The position numbers and the translations under genes were made by a program. Of a DNA stretch of 64,000 nt, positions 1 to 12,349 are shown piece after piece. This stretch comes from Symsagittifera roscoffensis (lineage: Eukaryota; Xenacoelomorpha; Acoela; Convolutidae). Where the stretch lies: the NCBI RefSeq assembly GCF_963678635.1, contig NC_087064.1, positions 75,850,213-75,914,212 on the forward strand, in the 5' to 3' direction. Position 1 is the first letter of the stretch. Every line of letters starts with the position of its first letter. The notes under the pieces are model-generated. The model worked only from the letters and a program-made list of their open reading frames with translations. It had not been told where the DNA came from and did no database searches.

Positions 1-712
1 TCATTGGCCCCGGTGTGAAGGTGGTGGATGCATTCCAGCAAGCAGTTGGAACTAGGACGAGCGCATTCTGATGTCATCGGCTGGTATCGGATGAGGTCAG
101 TTTTGGCATAATCCTCCGTGACAACTGCGTTACTTCCCATCTCCAGTACGAACCTTTAACAAATCTGTACTCGTGTCTCCGGCGATAATTAAATCATCGG
201 CCCGTCATTGACAATAGTCCTGTGATTCTGGACACAGCCTTCGCTGTCAATGCAGAGGACTCGGCAGTGTTGAAGCATGTACTCTACGTGGTACGGATTT
301 CTTGCTCCAAGCGGTAATAGCCTCCTCGATGACTTAAAGTGACCTTACGGACATCTTTCAATGTTGATTGAATATTACGAGCGTGTAAAACAACCTTGCC
401 ATGCCAGTATACTTTTCGTTGGTTACATGTGAACTTGGAAGCTTTCTGATGGAAAGCGTCCTGCTGCGCCTCAATGAAAATAGGGGGCTGGAACGTGGCT
501 ACGTGGGTTACCATTGTGGTAGCAAAATTTGCGTTGTGGGCAAAAGAGAGCGAAAAACAAACTGCCGAGTCCGAAATAGTTAGAATATCGAAAGATTTAG
601 TCCCTCCTATGTCGGACAAACCTTGTGAAATATGGTTCGTATACCCCCAACTGGAAAAAATTGAAGCTAACCCTATAAAACTCATAGGACGGATACAAGA
701 GTTTGGATGCAA
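1..712 (-). other. fragmentary minus-strand open frames, unrecognised
   Basis: Three open stretches are seen on the minus strand. One runs from about 155 off the left edge (about 51 codons, Cys-rich towards its end), a second is at about 190-292, and the third (142 codons) spans 712-284. Stops and frame changes separate them. I recognise no domain in any of them. The composition is more balanced than the AT-rich sequence further right, so this may be a decayed coding region or transposon remnant, or the edge of a gene lying to the left. No splice sites could be assigned. Confidence 0.2.
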
Positions 713-1686
713 AACTCGGAGCCCCTGGTCAAAGTGATAACGGTTCTCGGAAGTGCGAATCGCCCAATTGGAACTCAGTAATTAGCGTTGGAATTGGGAC
801 TAAATCTTAAATTGTTATTAACTTAGTTGAAGTAATTTCAAGTTTAGAACCTCAGACGCCCTGGACGGTGTTATCCCCTAAGAAATGTCCCCACCACAAC
901 TTCCCGAACTCATCGCCAATCCCAATGAGCGCCTGAACGTTGTTTGACAAATTTGGTTATTCGATAGAACCCTTACCATAAAACAAGATACTTGTTTTTT
1001 AATTTGAACCAAATCCGTCGATTGGACCAGAAATTATTAGCATTTGGGACAAGCACTTCTTACACCGGAAAAAGGCAATATAGCTCAAATAATGAGCGTA
1101 GGCATCTTGAATTTATGGCGGTAATAGACACTAGTTATCAACACCGATTCAAGACACCTTGTGAATGAAATATCTCCGGCGACTTTCCGGCGTCAATAGC
1201 TCCTCTTTTGAGAGAAATGATAATGGTGACTAAAAAAAGGCTAATTAGGGAAGCACTGGGATATGGATGGAATTTAGTAGATAGGATCTCCATGTGACAC
1301 GTACCCCGAATATGGAAGGTTCACCCCTGCTTACTCTGAGGAGACCTTGAAATGACATTTCGGCTTTTTGGCCAAAACTTGCACCAGTACCCTTTGAATT
1401 ATTACCGGAAAGGGGAACAATAGGAGTACAACGGGATCTAATTCTCCCAATTAATACAAACAGATGGGTTGTTTATCTCCACAGAGGTGACTTTTTGGCA
1501 CAATTGGAAGACGAACTACCCTCCCATGATAGCTAGAGGGTCGGGATTGAATTTGTATATATGAAAGTTTTAGTAGCTTAGATGCAAGTGGCTACCATTG
1601 AAAAGGACCTCCTTATAGCCCCATGAGGCCGGAATGCCTAAGAGAGTGATCAGTTGGTTCTCATGGAGGGAGAAAGAAACAAAAGA
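713..1686. other. intergenic, nothing recognised
   Basis: No long reading frame, RNA gene or repeat structure was recognised here. The base composition is closer to balanced than in later intergenic stretches. Confidence 0.4.
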
Positions 1687-2074
<388 letters not shown>

Positions 2075-2310
2075 ACAGAACCTGAGAAGGCTGGAGGAAA
2101 AATTCTCAGCTAAGTGAATCTCCCTCAGCCATTGAATCAGTGAAATAGTTGAATTGGGCTGACCCGAAATATATTTCGGGTAGTTGCAATTGCAGTTGTT
2201 CCCGAGAGAACGGATTAGTTAGTTGTTTAGTAGTTGAAACCGAGTTTACTACCTGGAGGGATTAATTAATTGGTTGAACGAATCGAATTATTGGCGTTTG
2301 CTAGTTTGGA

Positions 2311-2391
2311 AATGAGTAAGCCAAAAAGAGCAAAAAGAGAAATGAGGAAGCCAAAAAGAGCAAAAAGAGAAATGAGGAAGCCAAAAAGAGA
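2311..2391. repeat. 30-bp tandem repeat, about 2.8 copies
   Basis: Nearly identical 30-bp purine-rich units follow one another; each contains AAGCCAAAAAGAG followed by CAAAAAGAG. No coding potential is evident. Confidence 0.85.
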
Positions 2392-2788
2392 TCGTTGATA
2401 ATAATGTGCCTTAATGTCCCTCAGTTTTCACTCCTTGATTTTCGGATGTATATCGGCTTGTTTGCAATCTGCATACCTTTCGCCATTAGTATAATTGATC
2501 CTTTTGATGCGGCACGCATCAGTTTGAGTTTGTTGTAAACTTGAGAAATCAAACTCGATTCTAATTGGGCTAAAAGCCTCATGCTAAGCGGCCCGCATGA
2601 AATTAGGCCGGTTCCCTTTTTTTCAAGCGAGCTCGCAAAACGGATCGGGTCTTGGGCGGGGCTTGTCCATTGACATTCTATCGTGAACTTCGGCTGTTGT
2701 AACTTTCAAATTTTTCACCCGCAAATTCATGTGATACTGAACAAAATCATGAAAACGTCTCCAATCAAATTCACACTTGAACTTGCGT

Positions 2789-3011
2789 GTGAAAACTATT
2801 TTGGATGTTTATAAACGCCACCTGGGATATTTTTTGCATACTTTCTTTAACTAGTTGGGCCTATTTATGACAAAAAAAACTCAAATTTCGTGCATGCTTG
2901 CGTCTGACTTTGATGTTTTTCTAAACTTACGGTTTCGAAAGGTTTTGCCTGAAACAAAATTTAACCTGTAAAATAGTACTATCAAAGACACAACTATGAA
3001 ACTGTAGGTTG
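2789..3011 (+). repeat. left arm of ~220-bp inverted repeat
   Basis: The reverse complement of this stretch recurs at 4,624-4,850 with scattered mismatches and small indels. The arms lie 1.6 kb apart and enclose the first coding exon of the TMED gene. No transposase or clear target duplication was seen, so this is either two MITE-like copies in opposite orientation or one foldback structure. Confidence 0.85.
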
Positions 3012-3778
3012 TTTTCGGTATCAAATGAAAGCTATTTGTACATTGATAATACGTGGCCGGGCAATTTTCCTATCGCGACGCATTGCCTTATAGATATTGA
3101 CTGAGAGGTAGTTATAAAACCTTTGCGATAAAGTATCATATTATATACATCATAATTTTTATGACATCTTACTGTGATCTAGACTATCTATCTTGCATAT
3201 ATCATCAACCTTAAAAACGAAGCGACACTTGATAGCGAAAAGAATGCGTGGTATTTAAATTTAATATATGATGATTCTAAGTATAAAAATTATTATTATG
3301 ATCTTTTGGAAAAGTCATTACTGTACGTTGTTGTTGATAGAGTACGTTGTTATCTAAGTTGGTCTATTGTCCGTTTTTTTTTTGGAAATTTGTGTTAAAA
3401 GGTAATGAAAAAGAGTTAAACATAGCAATAGAAATGTTGACATATATGATGACACTGAGTAAACTTCAGCAAGTTCCACGTTTTGTTGTGTTTAAACTTA
3501 TAACCATCTGTTTCTCTCTCGTGCTTTTTCATCATAGATGTAATTTGGTCTAAAAATTTAATAGCCCAAATTTTAATTTAATGTTGTGCTAAAAACGCCA
3601 TTGTGTTTTTCTGTGTGCAATTGGCGGTCAATTAACTTCCATTCTGAAAAATTTTATTGCAAATGACAGTAACGAGAATAAAACTTCAATTTAATGTTCT
3701 TCTTTCATGATAGATTTTTGTTGTGATTTTATGGGCAAGCTTTTTCTTGTGCGTTTTCAGCTCTGAAAATTTTTTCAG
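3012..3778. other. AT-rich sequence upstream of the TMED gene
   Basis: No gene is recognised. The right end contains T-rich splice-acceptor-like sequences, the last ending at AG 3,777-3,778, from which the TMED 5' UTR exon probably begins. Confidence 0.4.
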
Positions 3779-3803
3779 GCCAGGGTTTGGCTCTTCAATA
3801 CCA

Positions 3804-5497
3804 ATGATGGCTTTTTCACCGTGCTTGAAAGTTGAGTTAATGCAAGTTACCAAAGCATTGGCTGTCACGATGAGGAGTGTAAGTTTTGTACCACTTTTGG
3901 CGGTGCTTCTGGCTTACAACTTCTTCATTGGTCCATGTAACGCCTCGGAGGAGCCTGAAACAAGTTCATCGGGAGCCATGAGTCTGATGCTTATGCCGAG
4001 GGAAAGAGTCTGTTTTCACGACTTCATGAAAGAGGGAGAAAAAATGAGAGCCTCCTACGAAGTATTGAGAGGGGGCGCTCAGTTGGATATCAACTTCCAA
4101 ATAATGGACGAATCGGATGCTATTATAGTCTCTGATTCAAAGAAATCAAGCAGTCGGTTTTACTTCACCCCTCAGAAATCGGGAGATTTTAAAATATGTC
4201 TGGACAATTCCTTTAGTACTTTCTCGAGTAAAGTGGTGTATTTTGATTACTACAGCACCGAGCAAATGGAGAGATTGACGAAGCATGAAAGAAACAAAAA
4301 TCCGAAGGAGCAGCTGAAGAAAATAACAGTCGCAGAGGAGGAATTGAAAGATTTAGATGTACAGGTAAGAGTACAAATTCAGAGCTAGACGTGGTAGGTA
4401 TCATATTGCTTTTTGGATCTCCAGGATTTTTCTTGATTTGATCTTGAGATCAAAGCCGGAGTATTGAGAGGTTTTTCCGCGTTATAAAAAAAATGGTTCT
4501 CTTGTAGAAAAAAATGAACCATATTATGCATACTGCAACAAAATCTGGAGAGGACAGACAACGGGATCATGGGATCCACTTCGATACTATTAAAATGTTT
4601 TCATAGTTACCTACAGTTCACAATACCTACAGTTTCATAGTTGAGTTTTTGATAGTACGATATTACAGGTTGTATTTTTTTTCAGGCAAAACCTTTCGAA
4701 ACCTTAAGTTCTGAAAACTATCAAAGTCAGACGCAAGCATGCACAAAATTTGAGTTTTGTCATCAATAGGCCCAACTAGTTAAAGAAATTATGCAAAAAA
4801 AATATCCCAGATGGCGTTTATAACCATCCAAAATAGTTTTCAAACAGACAACGGGATCATGGAATCCACTTCGATACTATTTGTAACTCGAAAACTTATC
4901 AAGTTCAGATTTACCAAAAAGCTTGTCTGCATTGTAGTTCTTCGTAATTTTGATTTAAAGTTTTTTTGCGCAATAGATGGATTTTTTAGCTAATTTTCTC
5001 ACATTTTTTGGTCGCAAGCGGTGCAAATTGCAATGACAGTTTGAAGATTTTTGAAAAGCGTGAAGAAAAGAATGTGCTTCTTGCACAGCAATCAACAACT
5101 TTTTTTCTTCTATTGAAATGTTATATCATTTAAATGATGAATTGCTTGAATTAATATATTATATCCCTTGGGACTGATTATAGGAAGGACCATAATCGTC
5201 ATCGCTGAGTGAAGGGATAAACTTATTTTGAGCTTAATTATTCAGGTCGAGCAAATGGACAGTGCCTTACTGCATATTAAGAAGAACTTGAGAGGGTCCG
5301 CATACAACCAGGGACAGTTCAGAAATCTGGAGTACAGAGATCGCAAATTGGCCGAGAGAACTTACGATCTGGTTAACCGAGCTTCTCTTTTCAGCGTGCT
5401 AGCTATTTTGTGCACTGGAATTTGTCAGGTGATGATGATTCGCATCCTATTCTCCAGCAAAGGGTCTCCCTCCAAGGGCTTCAAATTTGGACTGTAA
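3804..5497 (+). CDS. p24 family cargo receptor (TMED, gamma-like)
   Basis: Two coding exons: about 3,804-4,364 and 5,246-5,497, joined in phase 0 (donor CAG/GTAAGA, acceptor TTATTCAG). p24/TMED proteins are type I membrane proteins that cycle in COPI and COPII vesicles and help load cargo such as GPI-anchored proteins. The product has a signal peptide, a GOLD domain (with LDINFQI and DNSFSTFSSKVVYF, which resemble the TMED1/5 class), a coiled coil, and a C-terminal membrane helix followed by a short basic tail. Four ATGs share the frame (3,804, 3,807, 3,840, 3,870). ATG 3,870 puts the hydrophobic signal directly at the N terminus and gives 248 residues, near the family norm. The tail lacks an obvious KKXX signal. 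An AATAAA lies at about 5,860. Family placement is firm; the subfamily is an inference. Confidence 0.88.
4558..4883. repeat. 35-bp direct repeats flanking the right inverted-repeat arm
   Basis: A segment starting ACAACGGGATCATGG occurs at 4,558-4,591 and again at 4,849-4,883, differing at one base. The two copies bracket the right arm of the inverted repeat. All of this lies in the TMED intron. Confidence 0.75.
4624..4850 (-). repeat. right arm of ~220-bp inverted repeat
   Basis: This is the reverse complement of 2,789-3,011. It lies inside the intron of the TMED gene. If transcribed with the upstream arm it could form a long hairpin enclosing exon 1. Confidence 0.85.
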
Positions 5498-6377
5498 ACA
5501 GAACCCGAAAGCTTTGAAATCGCAAACTATTTGAACCAATTTTTTCAATCCCAACCTAAAGTTATGACAAATGTTGGTAAATTATTGACAAAGGTGGTAA
5601 ATCTAAGGTTGAGAATTTTGCTCACTCAATTGAAAAATCGCCCCCTGGAACTTACGGGGTTTCGATTTAATGAGTTTCGTGCAGGCTAATAGAATTATTA
5701 GTATCAATTATTGAAACTTTAATCATTTTGGTGCTTAAATATATGCAGGATCACTTATGTTTGCCTCCTACTTAGCCAGATTTTTTGCAAATAAGGAAAA
5801 TAATTTTGTACAAATTGGAGTTAAAGCAAAGTTTTCGAAGAAATATTTTGTAAAAAAAAAATAAAAACTCACTTGGATGAATTTTCATCCGGGTTTCAAA
5901 TTATGTAGAGCCTGAAATTATAATGTTCTCGTTATGAATATTAGAAAATTGAGAAATAGTGGTAAGTTAACCAAATGCGGGCCTAAAATCAGAAGTAACC
6001 AGTTGACATTGAGGTTAGCGATCTTATAAATGCAATTCATTCAGTTTAACGAACAGAAATCGAAAGCTGTTTTTATTACTTAAATCAATACACCTATTTT
6101 TCCGCATTATGTTTTGCTTCAGCCTCACAGTTGCTCCGATAGTATTAATTGGCGAGTAGTGACTCTTTGATTTTATTGCTCAAAATTGCTGTGTAAAAAT
6201 ATCAAAAAAGGCTGTTTCCTCTTTGAAAATCTGAAGGCGGGGAAAGGAAAAAGAGCAAAAAACTAGGTTATTTTGAAGTTTCACTCGTGTTCGACTACAG
6301 TTTATCATATTCGAGAAACTTATAAACGTCAGGATATAAATAAGAATACGATTCCCACTTGATTGATTTTTTTTCAG
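5498..6377. other. TMED-ITPK1 intergenic spacer
   Basis: AT-rich, with no reading frame of note. It contains the putative TMED poly(A) signal (AATAAA at about 5,860) and ends in a T-rich AG acceptor at 6,376-6,377, immediately before the ITPK1 5' UTR. Confidence 0.5.
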
Positions 6378-6410
6378 ATGAAAATGTGTGTTGAATATGG
6401 TTCAGAATGA
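6378..6410 (+). promoter_or_regulatory. short uORF overlapping the ITPK1 start
   Basis: If the acceptor at 6,376-6,377 is used, the exon begins directly with ATG. That opens a 10-codon frame ending TGA at 6,408-6,410, which overlaps the main ATG (6,397) in another frame. Such an overlapping uORF usually lowers translation of the main frame. Its use is inferred. Confidence 0.45.
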
Positions 6411-8702
6411 TTTGCTCGACCTCAAGCATGAGTCGAAAACGGAAAACAAGATAACCATAGAGTCCCACAAACTCAACGGATGTGCAGCTCCTGATGATTC
6501 TGATGCTGCTGGCCAGAATCAGACTTCAACTATCCCTATTCACTCCTCTGATGAAATACCCAAAATATCCCCTGATTTGAACTCTAAGACTCACTATAGA
6601 GTGGGCTACTGGCTTAATGTGAAATCAACCCAGTTGAAAAGCTGGACTGAGTCAATTGAACTTTGTAGGCGTCATGGAATCGAACTTGTAGAACTTGACC
6701 TGGATAGTGAATTGGAAATTCAGTTGCCGTTTGACCTCATCGTGCACAAGATAATTGCCCTTTACAAGCCCAAACTTAGAGGCGCTAATTCGACAGTTGG
6801 AGCCCATTTTAAACGTCTTCTCAGCTTTATTGAAAATCACCCTGAAATAAGAGTGATTGACCCTGTAGATCCCCAGTTTGAACTTTTTAACCGGGAATAT
6901 GTCTGCAAATTGATCCAAAACACGTGCGATGAACTGAAAATTGACTGGAAAAATATCAATGGCTCATTGGAAAGGGGAGAAAATCCCGAGTACAATGTTT
7001 GTGTTGAGATTCCAACTTGGCATAAGTTGGACAAAGCGCCTGAGAGTGAAGTTGAACTAGAAAAGCTAACTGGTCTGCAGTTGCCATGTATCTGCAAGTG
7101 TGTGGACACTTGGGATGCCAAAAGTCACGAGATGAGTATCATCTTCAGCTGGAACCAGTTGTTAGATTCTTCGCAGGTCCCTCGTTATCCAATCATATTG
7201 CAGAACTTCGTCCGTCATCAGATGGTCTTATTCAAAGTGTATGTCTTTGGAGAGGAAATTGTCATTCAGAAAAGACCTTCAGTGGTATGTAACTTTTTCA
7301 ATAAAGTTGAATTACCATTTGCTGTGAAAGTGAAAAAAGCTTAACCACATATTTGTGTTTCATTTTTAAATCGGGCAAATTCTAAGAGGAGGGGGATTAT
7401 CAAGCTCAAAATAAAGCTTCATGCTCAAAAGTGGAGTAGGAACTGAGACTTAATAATCGAAAAAGACTAGCAGTTCGCTTTGCTAGTAGCCCAGATAGTT
7501 CCGACGGCAATGACCATCGCAAAAAAAATGTTGTTTTTATAGATTTTTCAAAAAGAATACACATGCAGCCTATTAGCCCGCTGATTATAATAAATTTTAA
7601 GGCATTTTATTCCATTATCTTTTTACCCTGGCAAATTATATGATTTTTCAATGAAATTTTTTTCCGGCTTGGTCCTCGGTGAAGTTTCTATTCCCTTATT
7701 TTCTTTTCATTGTTAGGTTCCTTTCATTGGAGACACGATAAGACCAGTAAAATTGTATTCAATGTCAATAATTTTCGAAAAATTAACAAAGTGGCGTATT
7801 TTTCAAAAACTGAATGTTTTTCAATTTCATATCGTACTCAATGTTGGTTTTGGATGCTTTCTTTTGGTGGGCGTTTCTGCAGGTAGTACACGTTTTACAG
7901 CTATTGTTTTTGAATAGGTTTATTAGGAATGATTTTGATTTGTGATAGTGATATATGATGTTTTTCTTTTGTTGCTTGTTTGGGCTGAGAGTGTATTTAG
8001 CTAAGAGCTTACTATGCTTGAGAGTTTTTATGAAAGTGGATAAATTTAGGATTTTTTTTTGTGTTTTCTGTATTCAATAATAACTCTTTCTCTGTTTCGC
8101 TGTGCTCTAATTAAGAACGAAAACCAAAAAATGTATTTAAACATATCATTCATTTTTCATTATTGCCCAAGTTACTTCTTAACTTCGTATTATTCAAGCT
8201 ATACGATGTGTATTTGTGGTAACTGACTTGCGCGAAAAAACTCCTGCTGTCAGCAATGGTGCTAATTCCTCAAATATTGAGTCATTGTGCTAAAATGTCT
8301 GAATTGTTTTAGGACATTCCCGAAAACTACAATTCTGAGACGGGTCCCATTATCTTTAACGGCCACAAGCTATCCAAAACAGACCAGACAGATCTAACAG
8401 ATGTCCAGATCCAGCAACTGCAGTGTCCCAACGTACATGCCTGCTTTCACATGCAAACAGTTTCCAGAGTAGTCGAGTCTATCCGGAAGAAAATTGGACT
8501 GAATATTTTTGGACTTGATTTTCTAATAGCGGCGAATGAACAGATCAGTACATCTGCATGCGACACTAGTGATGCGAATAATGAGTCAAGCGTGAACCCC
8601 CATTATTTAGTAGACATTAACCCGTTTCCAGGTTGGAGTAGTTTGAACCATCTGCCCGACCTTCTTTTGAAGTTCCTACTGTCCAAGTTGGAAACCCATT
8701 AA
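6397..8702 (+). CDS. ITPK1: inositol-tetrakisphosphate 1-kinase
   Basis: Two exons, 6,397-7,284 and 8,313-8,702, spliced in phase 0 (donor GTG/GTATGT, acceptor TGTTTTAG), give 425 residues against about 414 in vertebrates. ITPK1 phosphorylates inositol tri- and tetrakisphosphates in the cytosol and feeds inositol hexakisphosphate synthesis. After about 65 extra Ser/Asp-rich N-terminal residues, the ATP-grasp fold starts at RVGYWL. Further conserved blocks are VIDPVDP, the LPCICK nucleotide-binding lysine segment, SHEMSIIF, ILQNFVRH, LFKVYVFGE and KRPSV in exon 1. Exon 2 carries IFGLDFLI and the metal-binding DINPFPGW. ATG 6,397 has A at -3 and G at +4. The 1-kb intron carries a dispersed repeat. 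The N-terminal extension may be lineage-specific. Confidence 0.93.
7446..7605 (+). repeat. dispersed repeat copy 1 (ITPK1 intron)
   Basis: About 160 bp in the ITPK1 intron closely match 14,311-14,475: both contain GTAGCCCAGATAGTTCCGAC and GACCATCGCAAAAAAAAT, then a shared run around AAAAAGAATACACAT. No coding frame is present. Confidence 0.8.
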
Positions 8703-9593
8703 ATGATTTCCAGGAATACTATCTGAACAACTTTTTGCATGGCATGTGTGAAATTTGTGCAAACTAAACGTTCCATTTTGAAATTTTAGAAATTCTGAAA
8801 TGAAAGTAAGAATTATCTTGTATAACTTGACTGGTCGGTCGCAATGTTTTTTTTTTGTGCTGATTTGTCTGACATTTAGGTTTATAGCTCTTAGAAATGT
8901 ATGGCAATGTACTGGATTAAACATGACGTAACATGATTATTTGTTCGCCCAAACAGTATTCACATGTGTACTCAATCCATTCTGTTTATCATCAAGCAAA
9001 TGCAATCCGAAGTCGTGTGTCGAAATTCGGCCAAGAAATGTTCTTATGCAAAAAAGCAAGAAAATCGAAAAAAGTGTTTTTTGTTCGGTTCAATGTGCCT
9101 TTGCTACTATTATTTAATGTGTAGGATGTTTCTGAATGTACAATGATCATGAATATGTTTTAATTCCTGTATTTTACAGTATTTTAGATACATTTTTGTT
9201 CAGTTCATTATTTGAAGTCTTTCCTATTCAAGTTAGGTTCATAAAGTGCGTCAATTATCAATAAGTTATAAGTGTCGGTGGGGAAATATTGAAATCATTT
9301 ACCGTTTAGCCAATAGAAAGGAAACCGGAGAGCTGAAAAAAGCAAAAGAACCACAGAAAAAATTGAAAGCGAAATTACAATAGAGCAAGCCATTTGGAGT
9401 GCATATTTGTGCGTTTTATGTCCTTGGTTTGACAATTGTGTTCCCCTAATAGCATTGAAATGATTATTCTATTTTCTCCTATCCAAATGTCGCAAAAATG
9501 CAGCTGCAACCATCTCAAGTTTGAACAAATGAAATTAAAATCTGTAAAAATGTCAATTCGTTGCACAAATGGTTAGGGCACCAATTTTTTCAG
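8703..9593. other. ITPK1-NASP intergenic spacer
   Basis: AT-rich 3' UTR and spacer sequence without a supported gene. It ends at a T-rich acceptor (AG 9,592-9,593) 10 nt before the NASP start codon. Confidence 0.5.
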
Positions 9594-9603
9594 GTTTGTT
9601 CAA

Positions 9604-12349
9604 ATGTCAGGCAATAATGAAAATACTGATTTGGATGAGAAGCTCGCTGAAGCCAAGTCACTGCTGAGATCCAAGTTCATTGTTAAAGCACTGACGATAC
9701 TTGAAGAATGTTGCAGCAAATGTGAACAGACTTACGGTGAAATGACCAGGGAATGTGTTCCCTCGTACTATTTAATGGCACTAGCACTTTTAGATTACTA
9801 CTACAGCTCCGAAGCTCCTGCTGATGATGTTCCTGGAACAAGTTCAACTTCGCATGATATTAAAAGTGAAACAGAATCTGAACTTTGTTCAAATATGTTC
9901 TTGGTTAACGGCGATATTGGTTCTATCTCTAATAAGCCGAGCACGGCAGATAACTCGTCGATACATCCTGGGTCAACAGACGAAGAAAATTCTGACATCG
10001 AAAAGCTTATTTCAAATCTGGAAACAGAGATTGAAGCGCGAGTTCTGAATGGTTAGTTTTATTTCCATCGATGATATTTTTGTTATAGTTTTCTGACTGT
10101 AGCTTTGGAGGTAGGAGAATGGAATCCAGTAGAAAGTTTCCAATTATGTTGCTCTTCTGCTTCTGTGCTTCTGTTTGCGAAGGTCAGCTTTGCCCGGGTG
10201 TCTTTATTTTCACCTGCGAAGCTTTTTTAAGAGTCCGTCAACGTTTTTAAGAGTCAATGATCAGCGTAGTGTATTATTACGAACCTTCTTTTTTCCAACC
10301 TAACTCGCAAATATAAGTGTTCATTAAAATCGTCACTTGTTTGGAATTTTCACTGCAGAATTGGAAATTGCATAGCATTTGCTTTGTTTGTTGCTAGTAT
10401 TTGTTACCTATTAAGCGTTCGTGGCTGAGTGGTTAGTGTATAGTTTTAAATAATTCGAGACCTATTTCTAATTTTTCTTATTGCACCTTATAAAGCTGCT
10501 TTTTGTCGTGTTCTAGCTAGTGTGTGCGAAGCGAAGCTTCGCCTCTGTGTAAATTTTGTGCAATAAAATCAAAGAGTCACTACTCGCCAATTATCAAGAG
10601 TCAAGAACGTAGTGAATATTTTATGTAGGTCTTGGTGATTTTTTGTTAGTCCTATTTTTTCAGTAAAAGGTCTTAAAATTTGTTGGCTGTCAAATTAGAT
10701 TTTTCGGGGTTTGATTTTTGACTTCTCTTTAAGTTCACTTCATTTCTTTTGTTGAAATGAAGGTAAACCCGGCTATCGAACGTTAAAAGTGTGAAGGTCA
10801 CAAAAAAACGTGTTCGACTTCTAGTTCCGAAAGTGGATTTTAGTTTTCAGATTTTGTAGGGGCAGAAAATTTTCCAGGATACTTTTTTTCCACAAAATAT
10901 CGCATGATTGTTTCAAGGTCCAATACAGGATAGGGTGCATAGCTCGTTTGCGCCAGATAAGTTGTCAATTTTCATCCAATCGTAGCTGGCCATCAACTAA
11001 CTCACAAAACCAGATGTATGTACAATTTCCCGTTGATTTTTTCATTTTTTGTTCTTGAGTCAAAATTTAGCGCGCGATGATTTTACTAATTCATTTACCA
11101 GAATTGAGCAACGCAAAAGTCAATTCATTTGGACATTTAATAAATTGGAATGTAAAAAGTTTTTTCTTCAATTTTTGAAAGTGATAATAGACGGAAGCAT
11201 GAACCGTCTGCTCTGGCATTGTCGTTCCGATATCTTCCGAGGTTTTTTCATGCAAAGTCATACATCTTATGGTGTATAGTAATTTTTTATGTCATATCTT
11301 ATGGAAAATTTTCTAGACATGATTCGGATTCTGGAAAGAAAATTCCAGTCGAAAAAATGGTCTGAGTTGTTTTGAAAACGTTATTTATCATTGTATGAAG
11401 ATCTAATTTTTACAGAAATTGGTTAATATCGATAATCTGCTGAATACAAGTTCCCTGGTGGTAAAACTCTGAACGCTGCGTGTGCATCAGAACTATGAAT
11501 TTTGGCGCAGTTATTGATTTTATGAAAAATCCCGGTTGCAATTGTGGTTGGAGTTCTGTATTATTCTTAACTAATTAAATTAGTTTTTTTTTAGAATCCA
11601 GTTTTGAGGGATCTCGAAAGAGGAAATCAACAGTAGATGAATCAGTGATAGAAGAAAGCGAGAAGCTTCTTGCTGAGATTGATTCTGTAATGGAAAGTAA
11701 AGACGATAATCAGAAACGCAGCAAGATTCAAAAATCAAATGGACTCAACCGTAGTAGTGGCCACGCTTGTGCTGATGTTGTTAGTTTTGGTACTAATGAT
11801 TCACCTGCCAATGATGAATATTTTGAAGACAACTGCGTGCAGTTTGAAGATGACGATTGTTCCGAAAATGAAGAAAATAGCGAAGCAGAGTTAGTTTCAA
11901 GCCTAGAAGAAAGCAAGCTATATTTTCGTAAAGTTTGTGAAATTGTAGAACAACTTACAACTCCGGAAAATGCATCTAAGTCACCACTCCCTGAGCTGAA
12001 ATGTTTGGCGAACTCATATCTTCGATTGGCAGAAATTCATTTAGAAAATAATGAACCCGCAGAGGCTCAAAAGCACGCTGAAAATTGTTTGAAACATGCA
12101 TTGAAAACCGAACCATGTGATCATAGATTTGTGTCTGAAGCTTATTTCACGGGAGCGAATTTAGCACACCGTTTGAGTGAAAATGAAAAGGCAATGAAAA
12201 TGTTCGCAGAATGTAAGAACTACCTGAATTGTCGGATAGACTTGCTTTCAAAGTCAGAGCCGATTAGTGAAAAGGAAAAGGCTGAGATCGAAGAAATCAA
12301 TGAGGTTCTTAGAGATGTTTCAAAAGCTATAACGACTGACGAAGCTTAG
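9604..12349 (+). CDS. NASP: NASP-type histone chaperone (SHNi-TPR)
   Basis: Two exons, 9,604-10,051 and 11,595-12,349, joined in phase 1 (donor G/GTTAGT, acceptor TTTTTTTAG), encode 400 residues. NASP/Sim3/Hif1 proteins bind histone H3-H4 (and H1) in the nucleus and cytosol and buffer the soluble histone pool. The first TPR (about residues 10-65, with AKSLLRSKFIVKAL and YGEMTRECVPSYYLMALALL) is split from the later TPRs by a long acidic, Ser-rich insert containing a basic GSRKRK nuclear-signal-like cluster and a run of Asp/Glu. The interrupted TPR and the C-terminal SHNi-TPR block (LANSYLRLAEIHLENNEPAEAQKHAE, then a second helix pair) are typical of the family. The 1.5-kb intron is filled with dispersed repeats. 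Orthology rests on architecture and motifs. Confidence 0.88.
10414..10560 (+). mobile_element. tRNA-like SINE copy (NASP intron)
   Basis: It begins with a tRNA-like A-box segment (GTGGCTGAGTGGTTAGTG). It then carries the body shared with 13,390-13,590, 36,121-36,318, 45,891-46,092 and 47,583-47,785: a T-rich tract, AAAGCTGCTTTTTGTCG, a segment like CTAGTGTGTGCGAAG, and a TTCGCCTCTGTGT end. No B-box or poly(A) tail is evident in this copy. Confidence 0.6.
10590..10865 (+). repeat. diverged copy of a dispersed intronic repeat
   Basis: This matches about 31,390-31,660 and 37,920-38,190 (shared blocks around GACTT(C/T)T then TTTAAGTTCA, ACTATCGAAC-like sequence, and GAAAGTGGATTTT-like sequence) at moderate identity. 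It lies in the NASP intron. Confidence 0.6.

Noticed and set aside
240-400. copia-like protease region on the + strand
   Set aside because: Only a short LKHVLYV-like string; no DTG motif, no downstream integrase or RT, and stops follow immediately.
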